A DNA stretch of 64,000 nt from Epiperipatus broadwayi (lineage: Eukaryota; Onychophora; Udeonychophora; Euonychophora; Peripatidae): positions 124,001 to 188,000 of the forward strand of contig JAQFVV010006709.1 of assembly GCA_028023455.1 (NCBI GenBank), read 5' to 3'. Made by a program: the position numbers and the translations under genes. This document shows, piece after piece, positions 10,000-22,383 of this stretch. Numbering within the stretch: the first letter of the stretch is position 1; each line of letters starts with the position of its first letter. A model generated the notes under the pieces. The model saw only the letters and a program-made list of their open reading frames with translations, did not search any database and was not told where the DNA came from.

Positions 10000-11800
10000 C
10001 AATAAACAATATTTATTTAAATTAATATTTAAAAAAAATGCACAGATGGTAAACTGATTAAATAATTATTTAAAGTTAAAAGTGATAAGGAAAAGTTAAA
10101 AATCTAAAAACAAAAGATTTTAAGAAAGGTAAAAAATAATGAAAACTGTTAATTTATTTTCTTTTTTAAAGTTATTTTTAAACTATAGTAAGATGGAAAT
10201 GAATTTCTATTGAAATGTAATGGCAAAGAGGACCTTATCTTGCATGTCAGATAAGAGAAATGATAAGAAAATATTGGTTTTCCTGCTCTAAAGCAAACTA
10301 ATCAATAAAAATGTGTACAAACGCACAGTCCAGAGAGAAAAATCATCACCACTAATAAGAACTATGCTAAGCCATGAGAGATCAATTCTGGAATTTGGTG
10401 ATAAGGGATGCTAAATAATATAAAAGGAATAATTAGATTACTTTAAGGAATTTTTTGATTATTATTGTTTGATTAAAAAAATTGAACTTATATTGCAGAC
10501 CTCCACAATACAGGAGTCATACAATAGACTTTCCTTAGTTACACTGACTGAGGCAGCCTCCAGCATAGCAGTTCCCAAAGAATAACAAAATCAAATGTCT
10601 CCAAAAGGAAAGATCTATTAATTGATGATGGACAAATCTTTAAACTAGATGTGTAGCACATCAATAATCATAAAACGGCTTTCAATAAACCTGCACTAGT
10701 CTGGTGGATTCCCCGACGTAGAAGTATGAACTTTAAAATGAGATTTGAACTTTTAATTATTAAACTGGAACATTATTTCTTTTAAGGATAATCTTTTATC
10801 TGACAATTAAATTAAATTCTAAATTATTTATTAAATGTTTTATGTATAACATGTTTGCCATTGTTATTTCCATCCTCATGCAATTAAATTAATAAATTTA
10901 AAGTTAGGTGTAAATGACTGCATAGACACGTTAAGATTATGCTGGTTTAAATGGGGTTAATTTCGGGCTAATTGTTTCGTAGTTGAATCAATGCTGGTGG
11001 ATGGATATATGGGTGTTTCATGTCAATATAATCTGGGGAGACACATTGAATTCTCATTCTCTTATGTCATGTTAGTATACAGGGTAAATCACCCAGTTGA
11101 ATGCTTGGCCCGAAAATGGTAGCCAATGGTTGTAGATATTCCTACACCATTGATTTCTTACACTCTGGATGGGGACTATAAGTCAACAAGAATCATTGTC
11201 CCAATATAGAGCACTTCTTTCCAAATATATTCAGATGATACTATACTAGACAGACACACATTACTGTATTGGCCAAGATCATTAAGTTTCTTCTAATAAG
11301 ATAATACAGAGGTAAATTCCAGTAATCATGATTTTTTATTATGCTAACATTTTTTATTTTGCATTGATCACATCTGTATGTCAATAAACTAGCATTGGTT
11401 TGGATGCAAACTTTTTGCCTAAAGTTAAAGGAGTTGAGACTTTTAAAATGCGTGTTCTATGCAGTATATTTGCGCTTAACAAAATATTAAAATTTTACCC
11501 ATCTGTGCAATTTTAGATAAATATAAATTAAATCTATTCAATAATAAATGTCAGATTTAAATCCTCAAATTTGTTTGATATTATATGTGCGAAATAAATA
11601 TTTTGTCTCATTAGTTCTGGCAATGACTTATTTTATTATCTTTATTAATTCTATTTTGAAATCAATGATTAAAAAAAATAATTTAAGTTTAAAATATTAT
11701 ATTATAAAGCTCAGTCTCTCCATGAACTAGCGACTAGGGTTATTGGACAAATAAAAGTTGAATCTCACCCATTCCAATCTGCCTACTGTGCCAGGCATTA
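10000..11800. repeat. Long interspersed repeat, copy A
   Basis: This matches copy D (33240-35090) along its length and copy C (17850-19790) in part. Shared landmarks with D include a CTCTAAAGCAA block, CAATTCTGGAATTTG / GATTCTGGAATTTG, TTTCGTAGTTGAATC, CTAGCATTGGTTT with GCCTAAAGTTAAA, and the terminal block of AGCTCAG, AATAAAAGTTGAA and TCTGCC. No intact frame is present. It ends with a degraded version of the primer-binding-site-like block seen in C and D. I read it as a possible solo LTR, but no second LTR or duplication was found. Confidence 0.55.
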
Positions 11801-12420
11801 TCAAATGTCCATGCACAAAGTCTGCTGTAAAGAAAATTACAGCAGATAAACATAAATTTGTATATATTAAGCATAATGAATATAAATGTGCTACATTAAT
11901 ATTGGAAGTTGGGTCCAAGCATTAGAATACCCACACACACCAATTTAAAGTAAACATTTGATTGACAGAAATATTGTACACAAACAGATACACATATAAT
12001 AAACTCATGTATTTTTTTTATTCATTTTTATTTTTTGTACATTTTCATTATGCCTTTTTATGGTTATGTATTTTGTTTTGTTTTTTTTGGAAAAACTAAA
12101 ATAGAGAAAAGCCAACTGTTCCAACATTCTTATATATATTTTTTTATTTTTCTAAAAACTGTAATCTTATTCTGTAATCAAAAAAAGATAATTGCTTGAG
12201 CAAAAATCTAATCAAAAGTAAAATGTTTGATAACGAATGTTAAAATTAAAATGTTATTATTTTTTTTTTTAGATAGAATAAAATTCTTTTGAATTGATAT
12301 CTGTAATCAAGTGGTCTGAGTATTCAAGATGGAAAACAAACATTATATCAAACCCTGCTATGTAGAATTTAATCAGAAAAATAGAAAGGAATGTTTATAA
12401 TCTGAATAATAAGCCAAATT
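11801..12420. other. AT-rich, no recognisable feature
   Basis: Poly-T and poly-A tracts and simple AT sequence only. Confidence 0.55.
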
Positions 12421-12429
12421 AAAAGGGTT

Positions 12430-12990
12430 GGCTGATTCATACTTCTCAGGGGAATGCCTGAATTGGTTCTGTATGAGTGGGGTCGATAGGTTTTAGTCAG
12501 TGCCGTGGGATTCAATTCTTCCTTTGGCATTCATTCTGGCCAAGTCATTCACTACTTTGGCTCCTGAATTCTTCAATCATCTAGCCACTTAGAGATTAAT
12601 TTATGGACTAGACTATTGCTGATATTTTCTAAGAAGAAGTCCATTACACAGTTCTTTTAAGAACTCTTGTTTTCTTAAGGATTTAATGAACCATTCAAAA
12701 TAGCGGATGAACATTTAATAATATTTATTGCATTATACTAGATAGAAAATATGGAGAAATCTACCAGAGCTTCCACTAAAATGACCATGGGGTAGAAAAC
12801 CAACTGGTGCACCCGCCCTTTCTCTGTCCAAATCACCAAGATGTGATCATGCCAGTTCCAGCCGGCCACGATGATGACAAAAGCCACCTTGCCTGTGCCT
12901 GAATGAGATGAAATCCTCACTGCATAGCCGTTTGACTCGAAGCCCACTCAAAAGCCCAGTCAGGAGAAGATGAAGATGCCTACATAAGTT
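12430..12990. other. Two relatively GC-rich patches in AT-rich DNA
   Basis: The patches at 12430-12600 and 12740-12990 are visibly less AT-rich than the surroundings. The second contains a minus-strand open frame (12947 to 12738, 69 codons) rich in G- and C-ending codons, with VAFVIIVAGWNWHDH and a hydrophobic C-terminus; the frame is closed upstream by a stop. I do not recognise the protein. It could be a pseudo-exon or transposon fragment. No splice signals convince me. Confidence 0.3.
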
Positions 12991-13199
12991 TCTTTTAAAA
13001 ATATTTTATTAATATTGAATTAATTCATTCTGATATTTCCGATAACTAAAAATATATATATTTTTTTCTTATTATTAATCATTTAAAAAAAAGAGAGTTG
13101 TCTCTCACATATATATATATATTGAATTTATAGTTATTACAGACATAATGATACAGCTTTTACTTAAATCTTTTAATTCATTTTTCTATCTCAAATTCT

Positions 13200-14600
13200 A
13201 GTATTTTCAGCAAAGGTTGCAATTAGTTTTTTTTTTTTTTGTTGCTGCTTGTTTTTCTTCTTGTTGAAAATTGTCATAAGTAAATATACATGTGTATATA
13301 CGTGCACATACACTGGTAATATTTGGTAAATACGACACCTCATGTTGAGTGTCTAAAATGTATTTATCCATATATCTTTAAGTTATTTTTATCACTGCAA
13401 CACCTTATGATGAGTATCCAAGGGTTTATTCATTGTAAATTTCCCGTAAGCAAGTCCACTAATAACTTTATATTTAGAATAGTAGTGAGTGTATAATTGT
13501 GCTGCATGTATATACATGTATAAGAATTTATCTATTGTAAAAGGCAAATAGATACAGCACCTCATGTTGAGTGCTCTATGGTATCTGAGCTAACGCAACC
13601 TTATTGACATGTTGAAAAATACGAAATTAGTGAAATATTTTATAGTGCAAATATATGTACACATAGTTTTTTTTATATTATATTTGCTATCAATAAAAAA
13701 GGTTTTAAAGTCCTGAGTAGAAGTGTATGCCCGTATAACTGAAAATCTTTTATATGAGAAATATATATCAAATCACACAAAGTATAACTTATTTCTACAG
13801 GGTAAAAAAAAGCTCAGACCACTTCCATTCATTATGAAACATTGTAAATAGCTTTAGGGATTTATTATTTTTCTTATTCATTTAAAATTGTATTTATATT
13901 TTATCTATTTCAAAGCATCAAATATATATACGGGTTTGTGATAATAATTCATTTATTTATTTTTATTATATCATTTTAAGTATGAAACAGGTGGTGGGTA
14001 TCTGGGATTAAATAAATACTTGATCATAATATTAAATTTGTTTCGTTTTCATATTATTATTTATTTGATAAAATGTACTCTTTCCTTATCAATCACGTAC
14101 CTATTATAACCATTTAACTTACCCATTGAAGACCTTGGATGTAGAGTGTACTGAACTAGCCACACGGGATATCGCTCTACCAGAGTGTTAAATCTTATTC
14201 TTATGCTCCGCTGTACATATGGTATTGCAAATCTTTCTATGAGAGGGGAAAATTCACTTTTATTCTTTCTAGGAGTGGCGCACAAAAGCTATTAATAAAT
14301 AGACTTTTCAAAGATGTGTACTAAACATTCGGGCATTCGAGAAGGATATTAACTCAAGGGACTTTTAATTGGCAGACTCCTGTCAATTCACTCTTTCTAT
14401 CACTTTAGCTGGAAGTACCAATATATTGTAGGACAGACAATCGGTTAAATTGATATCCATTTCTTACCCTGTTCAATCTTGGTCACTTCATGCTCAGTGC
14501 AAGATTAGGAGCGTAATTCCGCAGGGAAGTATGGTCCGGTACACTACTTTATAAATTTTTATAGGTTCAAATAGCCTAGTGGCATTCTGGTAAGACAGAT
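13200..14600. repeat. Long interspersed repeat, copy B (diverged, partial)
   Basis: It shares with copy C an ordered series: TCTAAAATGTATTTAT (about 13351 and 18709), the following TTTAAGTTAT block, a TTATGATGAGTAT / TTATGGTGAATAC block, and TAAATTTCCC. At its end it shares TTTATAAATTTTTATAGG plus AATAGCCTAG followed by TGGCATTCTGG (14580-14590), corresponding to TGGCGCCCTGG in C and D. The middle is diverged or replaced. Confidence 0.45.
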
Positions 14601-14889
14601 AGGAGTAGAGGGGATGCTGACTGTTATATATTATTATTATTTAGCTGTTAAATGTATAAATACTTACTAAATCATTACAATTAGTGCAAAAAATAAGTAA
14701 AATATTTTTTTATTATTATTATATATATTATAAAAGGTGTTTATATAAATAATTCATTAAAAAGATATGCAATAATCTTTGAATATGATTCATGTCATAT
14801 ATTTATTTATTACATCTAGTTATCTGTTTGTATGTATAATATATAAATAAAATTAACCAAAAAAAAAATTAGATAAATTTAAATAAAAT

Positions 14890-15302
14890 CTAGATGAGAT
14901 GGTAGGGACCTCTACAAATCTTTAACACAAGATTAATGACTTTAAAAGACAAGAGCGCATAGTCTTAAGGTTATAGCCTTAATATATATTACATTACATA
15001 TGTAATGAGTATGCGCTTAACAAATTATTAATTACAACTTTAAATTGTCTTAAAAAATTTCTAATTTATAAGAACTTCACAGTGACTTGCTGTAAATCGA
15101 AAAATTTCATGTATGTTAGCTTGTATAGAAATTGTGGACTTAATCAGTGAAGTAGTTAATAGCTTCACGCTCTTAAATCAAAATGCTTTAGATTCGCCTA
15201 TATAATTAAAAAGTAGGTCGAAGATAAGAGTGGCCACTCTTATCTTTTAAAGTCATTAATCTTGTGTTAAAGATTTGTAGAGGTTCCTACCATCGCATCT
15301 AG
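14890..15302. mobile_element. Small element with 66-bp terminal inverted repeats
   Basis: The inverted repeats at 14890-14955 and 15237-15302 begin CTAGATG and share ACAAATCTTTAACACAAG and ATTAATGACTTTAAAAGA. The interior is about 280 bp and non-coding. The right repeat is preceded by a perfect 24-bp palindrome centred at 15236. A block starting GCGCATAGTCTTAAGG lies just inside the left repeat (14955-15033) and again just outside the right repeat (15302-15380), so the boundaries are complex. The superfamily is unknown. Confidence 0.6.
15130..15200 (+). repeat. Possible tRNA-derived SINE fragment
   Basis: The order CAGTGAAGTAGTTAATAGC, then TTCACGCTCTTAAATC, then GCTTTAGATTCGCC resembles the D-arm/anticodon/T-arm order of tRNA-derived SINEs (A box and B box positions). 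Several box positions are degraded and no fold was computed. Confidence 0.25.
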
Positions 15303-15380
15303 GCGCATAGTCTTAAGGTTATAGTCCTAATATATATTACATACATAATGAGTATGTGCTTAACAAATTATTAATTAAAA

Positions 15381-16197
15381 AATATTTATCTATATTATTG
15401 CTAACAAATAAATATATATATAAAAAAACATTAAATGAATAAGTCTGTTTTAGTTTGTTCCCAATCCTGTTACCACCATATTTGAAAAGTGATCAATTTA
15501 AATACAACTGTTTTACAAATATACATGAATTATTTATTTGAAATATAATGGCTTATATTATGCTTTAAGTACATCATTTTTCAAACCTAGATTAAATAAA
15601 AAAACACATAAAAACATACTTGAAATATGTTATATGAAGTTCAGGTTGAATTTCACTAAAAATAATTTTTAAGATTTTATTTTAAATTTACCTATTTTCT
15701 TTTAGTTAATTTTATTTATATGTTACATATAAGCACACATACTCTGAATTAAAGAAATGTATAAACAGATAATTAGATGTAATAAATAAAATATACCTGA
15801 ATAATTTCCAAAGATCATTGCATATCCCTTAAATAACTTAAATTATAATTGTAAAGTATATCATAACTGAGATAAACTTAAAATATATATTAAGTATAAT
15901 TTTTATTGAAAAGCACAAATTCCAATGATTCATTAAATGCAACAGAACAAATTTATTACTATTGTTACTCAAAGAATTGTGAGACTGAAATGGAGCTGAG
16001 ATGAATATAGTTAGAAAATGTAGGTTATAATAGATGAACAACTGAAAGATAAAATTGGATCCCAATAGTTGCAAAAGATCTTAAAAGGGATCACATGTAA
16101 AATGAATAGAAAAATAAGAATGTTTGCTGGTTTGATATGGAAAAGAAAGTCTATCTTCAAAGTAACTGGATTAAACTTAATAAGATCGCCATCTTGC
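15381..16197. other. AT-rich, no recognisable feature
   Basis: Short open frames only. No motif or repeat stands out. Confidence 0.55.
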
Positions 16198-16570
16198 AGT
16201 GAATCAATAATGTTTAAAAATGATGATAATGAATAAAACTAAAAGAAATGCTACACTATCAATAATATTTTTAGGGCACAACAGATATTTATTTGTTCAT
16301 GATATTAAATCTAAAAAAAATATAAATAGTTTGCACCAATATAAAGATAAGAAAGTGTACAAGTAATAAAGCATTTTTCATAAATAGTGAATCAATAATA
16401 CTTGAAAATAATTAAAATTAAAGCAAATCCTACAGAATTAACAATATTTTTCAAACATACAGATATATGTACATGATATTAAACCTGAAAACATAAATAG
16501 TTTGCAGTGATATAAAGACAAAAAGTGTATAAATAGTGAAGCATTTTTCAGAAATAACATAGACTCAAAT
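16198..16570. repeat. Imperfect tandem repeat, two units of about 188 bp
   Basis: Unit 1 (about 16198-16386) and unit 2 (about 16387-16570) match in order. Matched pieces are AATCAATAAT, the AACAGATAT / TACAGATAT block, CATGATATTAAA, ATAAATAGTTTGCA, AAGTGTA and GAAGCATTTTTCA / AAAGCATTTTTCA. Non-coding. Confidence 0.7.
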
Positions 16571-17059
16571 AGTGTTTAGTAGAATGCACTTAGAAACATT
16601 CCCATTTAAATGTACAATATTGTATTTTCGTTCTTTGGCTTCTTTAACTATTATGGTTGCTTTTGATAAGAATGCTTAGCATCAAAAGTACATTAAGGTT
16701 ATATTTAATTTTCTCAATATGTTCTCCAAATAAGTATGAGTATTAGTATTACTTTTAACTGCAACAAGATAAAAAAATAAAAATTATTTTCAGACAAGTG
16801 TTCCAAAGGAATGCCCTTTTAAATTGTCCATAAAGATGACCGATTCCCTTGTTAATTATTTAATCCTGCAGAGAGATTTTTAAATTATGTGGTAATATAA
16901 TACAATTAATATGATGCTAATAATTGTTTGCTTAATATAGATATTGGTGTGCACAAGGTTTCTTCAGAAAAACAAGTTATATAACACTACCCTGCGCATT
17001 TAGAACTTTAACATAAACTGGATTGGATGGGGGTATTTATCTAAAAAAAATATGATGCT

Positions 17060-17480
17060 TAATTTATCATTTGACTTCAAGGCAGATAAAATAGCTGTTA
17101 GCTCAAAACTTAGAATTTTTCCAGCATTTGAGAATGTAAATAATGAAATGAAAATTGACAAAGTATTTTGAAGATTTAACACCACTTCAACTTATTTCAA
17201 ATTAAAAATGAAGATGGTAATTCTTTATTTATATATCATATGTGAATTAGATAAGTAATCCAATGAAATAAATTGATGCATATACATATATCTCAGTAAA
17301 CATAATTATGATGGTATTTAAATAAAACAGATATAGCTTAATTTGACAAGACAGATAAAAAAGTTGTTGGCTTAAAATACATTTCACCTCATTTCAAATT
17401 TAAAATAAAGATGGCAATTATTTATTTACATATCATTTTTGAATTAAGTAAGTAAAGCAGTGTAAAGGGTAGCTTACAAT
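17060..17480. repeat. Diverged tandem copies of a duplicon edge sequence
   Basis: Two copies (about 17075-17250 and 17340-17470) share GCAGATAAAA / ACAGATAAAA, a GCTCAAAA / GCTTAAAA block, and the AGATGGTAATTCTTTATTTA / AGATGGCAATTATTTATTTA block followed by a TCATATGTGAATTA / TCATTTTTGAATTA block. The same sequence follows the RTE 3' end at 59412-59480, and related sequence lies at 22280-22390. It marks a recurring flank. Confidence 0.55.
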
Positions 17481-18068
17481 GCACACATTCCTAAAAAGGT
17501 CAAGCATATTTATTGAACCCAATCCATTTGGAATTTATATTAATAATGGGAAGATTATTTGTTTATTATTTATTACATATATACATATAATGCACAATAG
17601 ATTATTTTATTATAAAATAAAATACGATCAGTATTTTACAAAGTAATATTGTATTGTAACGATATATAAATATGTCGTTACATTAATTTAAAATAAAAAC
17701 TTAAAAGTTCGCAAATAAAAGTAAAAAAACTAAACGCTAAAATTAAAATGTTTGTTAAACGTATATACATTCGCACAGATGCCAAACTTTAAAAATATTT
17801 TTTTTTAAAAAAAAAACAAATAAATAAGTATTTGAACGTACTTTTTTATAAAAAAAAAAAAAAGGTATTTGAATGTATTTTTTTTTATAAAAAAAGATTT
17901 AAATATAAAAATAGTTTAAAAAAGAAATAACGTAAGTAAAAATAAAAACAGATATTAATTAATTCCTGTAATCTGTAAATGGAAATGATTGTTTATTAAT
18001 TATCCAAAAGCTGTCTAATTAAAAAGTCAGAAAGTAAATTAAATAAGAGAATAAAGAGATTTTAGCTT

Positions 18069-18220
18069 GACCAATGGAAGCACCAAGCCTCAGCCCGGAC
18101 CCGAACGAAAATTTGGATTAGTGACGTCTTTGTTCAGTCAATCTGGAGATTTACTATAAAAAGAGAAATATTGAGTTCCAGACAGTTTTTTCGGACTTGA
18201 TTTGATGAGAACGGTAAGAC
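18069..18220 (+). promoter_or_regulatory. Candidate RNA polymerase II promoter with 5' splice donor
   Basis: Within about 150 bp there is CCAAT at 18071-18075, a CRE-like TGACGTC at 18122-18128, a TCAGTCA box near 18135, and TATAAAAAG at 18155-18163. A plausible start lies near 18185. A donor-like ACG/GTAAGA (GT at 18214-18215) follows a short ATG-started stretch at 18205. The elements sit in normal order and spacing. Because the region lies in a multicopy repeat it may drive a retroelement rather than a host gene. Confidence 0.4.
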
Positions 18221-18290
18221 GCACTTGCCGTTCTCTCTCATTTTTTTTTGTTTTAAAAAAAATATAAAATGAAAAGACTGTGATACAAGA

Positions 18291-18395
18291 ATGGAACCAG
18301 CTAATGCTACCTCCAGAACATTATCTTCCAATGGAGGCGTCGCAGGAATTAAAAGCAGAAACCTGGACTCTTCTACCATAAGCTATATGAAATGA
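18291..18395 (+). CDS. Short open frame after candidate promoter, unknown
   Basis: A 34-codon frame begins MEPANATSRTLSS and ends at TGA 18393-18395. Its base composition is less AT-rich than the surroundings. It lies about 75 bp downstream of the candidate splice donor at 18214, with an AG acceptor-like dinucleotide just before it. It is too short to identify and may be chance. An antisense frame of 81 codons overlaps it. Confidence 0.2.
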   Translation: MEPANATSRTLSSNGGVAGIKSRNLDSSTISYMK

Positions 18396-19829
18396 ACAAT
18401 TATTAAAATCAATTAAGAACTTTCGTCAACTTTTACAAATTGATAAACAAGCCAACTTAAATGTTAAAACGGACTCTTATCTGACTTTTGTAAGTTTTTA
18501 AATCAAATTAATAATGTTTAATTTTATATGTTTTCCGATTGATAAACATCATTTCCATTTTTTTTTCTTATTGTAAAGATTATTTAAATGCCTGAAATTT
18601 AAGTTGTTTATAGACGCTTGCATGGATTCGTTTGCGGTTAATTATATTTTGGTTCTTATATTTGATCAAAATATAGACATTCGATAAATAATGATACCGT
18701 ACGGTATCTAAAATGTATTTATTCGGATGTCTTTTAAGTTATTGGTGACAACGCAAGTATCTTATGGTGAATACTATTGGGTTACTTATAAATTTCCCTC
18801 TGCGATTGTCGGTATCAATAATTTTGTATTTTGATCGTTTATGTTTATTTTGAAATGTTTTTGACCGTGGAATCTATGTAATCGATCTATACCCAACATT
18901 TTTAAACAAATCTGTGCGAACGTATTTAAATGTTAAATTTAAGTCGGGCTTGAATGGATATATAGTTTTGTAAAGTTATATTAAGGGAGGGTAATCTTAG
19001 GTTATTCATTTCGTAGTTGAATTGGTTCAATGGATTGGATATATTTGTGTAATTGTAGATGTAGTATGAGGTCCGCTACGGGCAGGATTATAGATATACG
19101 CCACACACCCTCTGTTTGCCTATGGATGGATTTGTAAGACGGCAAAGGACCGCAGTCCATTCCTATGGAGTTTTATGTTTATTGTTCTACTCGCCAACAG
19201 ATGTCACATTCCTGTTGGTGGAGAGACAATGTCTTCTCTAATCTACTTACTGATCAGATGTACATTCCTGACAGTATAGTATTTTGTGTTGTCGTATCAT
19301 GCTACATTGAATACATGAATGTATCAGATGGATTGGCGCCAGTTTGATTGCGAAATTTGTTGCCTAAGGTTAAATCAGGGAAGAATATTTTCTTTTCAAA
19401 TGCAGATCTATGTAGTCTATTCATACTTGACTATCTTAAATAAAATATTAAACTCATTGAAACTTAGTTAAATGTAAAATTAAAAGATTAATAGAAAAAT
19501 CTAAAATGTTGAATTTATTCCTCAAAATTTAAATGTTATTTTATATGTGCGTAAATAAATATTTTTATGTGTTAATTTCTGGCAGTAGCTTTTATTTATT
19601 GATATTTAAGATATAAATTAAGATATAGATTTTTATCTCTGCGTCTCCACTGAGCTAGTGACTTGGGCTAACGATCGGAATATTTAAATAAAGTGGAATC
19701 TTAACAGCGCGTATCTGCCTACTTTATAAATTTTTCTAGGCTCAAATGCCTAGATGGCGCCCTGGTAGTTGCAGATATTGTTTTTGCGGTTAGATTCGAT
19801 CTTCACTTTCATTTCGATAAGTAAATAGT

Positions 19830-20770
19830 ATATATATATAAATAAACTGTAATGTATATATATATTTTTTTTAAATTTAAAATTGAATATTAATTTATAG
19901 TTAAATGATTTTGGGATAGCCTGAAGTTAAGTTAGGGTGGGCACATGTGTGTGAAAATAAAACTGATTTTATTATTTTATTTTTTTTTATTTGTAATAAA
20001 TAAAATGTATTTAAACAATACATATAAAAATCTAAATGAATTTAAACAATAGGCAGTTAAAAATCTTAGCGTTCCTGGAAATCTACGCGCGTGAAATGTA
20101 TAAAAACAAAAAACAGTTTACAAATCGTTCTTCTTATTGTTATAGCACCTGTAACAAAAGACAGCAATTAAAACTAAAATTTAGAACGCTAAAATGGAGT
20201 TTTACTTTTTCTTTTAGTTAAATTATAAACATTTTAAAAGTCAAATGCTGTAACTAAAAGTTTACCAAATTCAGAGGAAAGAAAACGAAATAAGAATAAT
20301 TGATAAATTCTTAAATAATTAAATCGTGTTTTAAAAGTTGTTGGAGTAAATTTGAATATTTTAAATCTTTTCAAAAAGAATAACGAGAAATAAGTCTGCT
20401 GAAAATTGGAAAAGAAAAAAATGAAATAATTTTCTTAATATATATTTAAAGCGTTTCAATACTATTCAATACAAATAAATGATTATAAATAATTATTAAA
20501 TTGTACTTTAATATGAAAATGGGCTAGAGCAAAACATGCTATTGTGTGTCGTGGTAGTTCCTACCAGCTGCATTAAACCTCTATATATGTATATATATTT
20601 TTCTACTTTATTGTAAACACACAAGAAAATGCCTGCAGTCCAAAGTAAACAAGGATTGGAATACTTAATGATGAATCAAATGAGGATCAAGGTGTTTATC
20701 GTTAAACACAACTACAGGAGACACCATTGTACCTATCTATGCTTGCTAAGGAAAATGATTTACTAAGTAA
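19830..20770. other. AT-rich, no recognisable feature
   Basis: The plus-strand frame 20036-20221 has no recognisable family. Nothing else stands out. Confidence 0.5.
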
Positions 20771-20774
20771 AACT

Positions 20775-20832
20775 GCTTTGAAGAACAACTTGCCTAATTA
20801 TCAGCTTTGAAGAACAACTTGCCTAACTATCA
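20775..20832. repeat. 29-bp tandem duplication
   Basis: Two adjacent 29-bp units begin GCTTTGAAGAACAACTTGCC and differ at one position. Confidence 0.85.
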
Positions 20833-22094
20833 GCTACTACTACTTCTATTAGGATGATTCTTATGAACTTTGTTCCAATTACAATTTTTAATCAAAGAAT
20901 CAATATTGTAATTTTTTTTTTTTTGTTTAAGTCTTGTTATCTGTTGTATTTTCACACTCTGATGCTAAAGCCTCATTTTTTTAGAATTAGCAAAGAAGAA
21001 AAAGGGGGGGTTATTCACTTTGATATTTTTCTATTTTCATTGTAAATAAAATGTAGGTTAACCCACCTACTTCACATTAGGTTATCCACATAAATATTAA
21101 GGTAAGATGCTCTAAATTTATTTTCATAGGTTAAATTACAACACTTATATAGAATACATATTAGATGTTTTATTTTGTGATTAACCTTGTACATATATTT
21201 TCCAGTATGTTTGACTAATCAACTAGTATCTATCTCTATCATATATATAAATTGGGGAAACTTGTTAAATAGGTTTTAACATCTGCAAATATATAATTTA
21301 GCTAGCCAGCATCTTAATTATATTAAATAACTAACGTTTATTTTTTTTATATAATTATGATTTGTAGAGAATGAGTGACATAGGTGGATTTCTACCATGG
21401 GGTATAAGGGTTGGATGTGGAGGATAATTAATTAGTAAAATGGTAGAGCTTCACATATGACATATGTACATATGATGATTATTATTATTTTTATTTTTTT
21501 TTATCATTACTATTGTTGTTATACTTGATGATATTTATTATTGTTAATAAATGTTTAAGAGTTTGTATTATTCCGGTCTCTGGTTTATTGAGTTGTCCTG
21601 ACATTCCACAGTTTATAAATAATTATGCATGCACACACATCTATTTTTCTTATCATATAAAAGCTTGAAAATAAAACAAATATAATAAATGCTAGTTGTA
21701 ACCTATATATAGGTGCAGGTGTTGCTGTGTGTATCTGTTCATATCTGCTAAAGGAGTCAAAGGCAATATTCTCTCTGGGTTTGAATATTAGGGCATAACG
21801 GAATTTAAGAGGGGAAAAGTGGATGAACTAACCTAAATTGCATTTAATATTATTAAACAGGGATAGAGTTAGTCAATTAAAGAGTATGCAATCATTGGTT
21901 AAGCATTTCATCGGGTTCTCAATAGCACTCTATTAGATGACCCACAGTCTGAACATAGTTGGACGCAACTTTTTTTTTCCCCTTCTAAGCCTGGTAGGTC
22001 TCTGCAGATTATTTCATTAGGGGCAATAAATTAGAGCATATTAACTTATCCTCTCACCATATTGCTACATTTGCATAGTAGTACAGTCTGCAAG
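20833..22094. other. AT-rich, no recognisable feature
   Basis: Simple AT tracts (21480-21545) and isolated short frames. No gene or element is supported. Confidence 0.5.
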
Positions 22095-22280
22095 TTAGTT
22101 GACCATCCATTGCATCTGGTGCACCATCATTGGGCTTGGTTAGTTTATGACTGTTGATGAAAAGTACTGCCCATTATACTGGTGTTAGCAATGTTTGGGA
22201 TTAGTTGTAATCATTCCATCCATTATATCTGGCGCCATCAACTTTTGGGGCTAGTGGTCATCGTTCCGTCCGTTATAGCA
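22095..22280. repeat. Imperfect repeats of a CCATCCATT-TCTGG motif
   Basis: Diverged units with ATCCATTGCATCTGGTGC (about 22109), ATCCATTATATCTGGCGCC (about 22217) and a partial TTCCGTCCGTTATAGC (about 22264) recur together with GGGCTTGG / GGGCTAG. Non-coding and degraded. Confidence 0.5.
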
Positions 22281-22383
22281 GTAAGATATGAAGTGTATAT
22301 TTAAATTGATATACATATAATTCAGTAAAGAGAATTATGCATTGAATATTGTATCAGCTTTCGAATAAGCACTTCACGTTATA

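Larger units (their letters stand above)
17850..19790. repeat. Long interspersed repeat, copy C (LTR-like)
   Basis: This is the copy with the most regulatory-looking sequence. It has CCAAT, CRE and TATA-like elements near its left end (18071-18163), AATAAA near 19707, and TGGCGCCCTGGTAG at 19755-19768. TGGCGCCC matches the first eight bases of primer-binding sites complementary to tRNA-Lys-type 3' ends, as used by many retroelements. It is homologous to copies A and D through the GAGCTAGTGACT block and the GCCTAAGGTTAAA block. No coding sequence or second LTR is found, so calling it a solo LTR is inference. Confidence 0.45.

Noticed and set aside
14890-14930. CTAGATGAG plus hairpin as a hammerhead core
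   Set aside because: An extra base in the core, a C-AAA instead of GAAA, and the mirror copy reads CTAGATGCG. It is better explained as a terminal inverted repeat.
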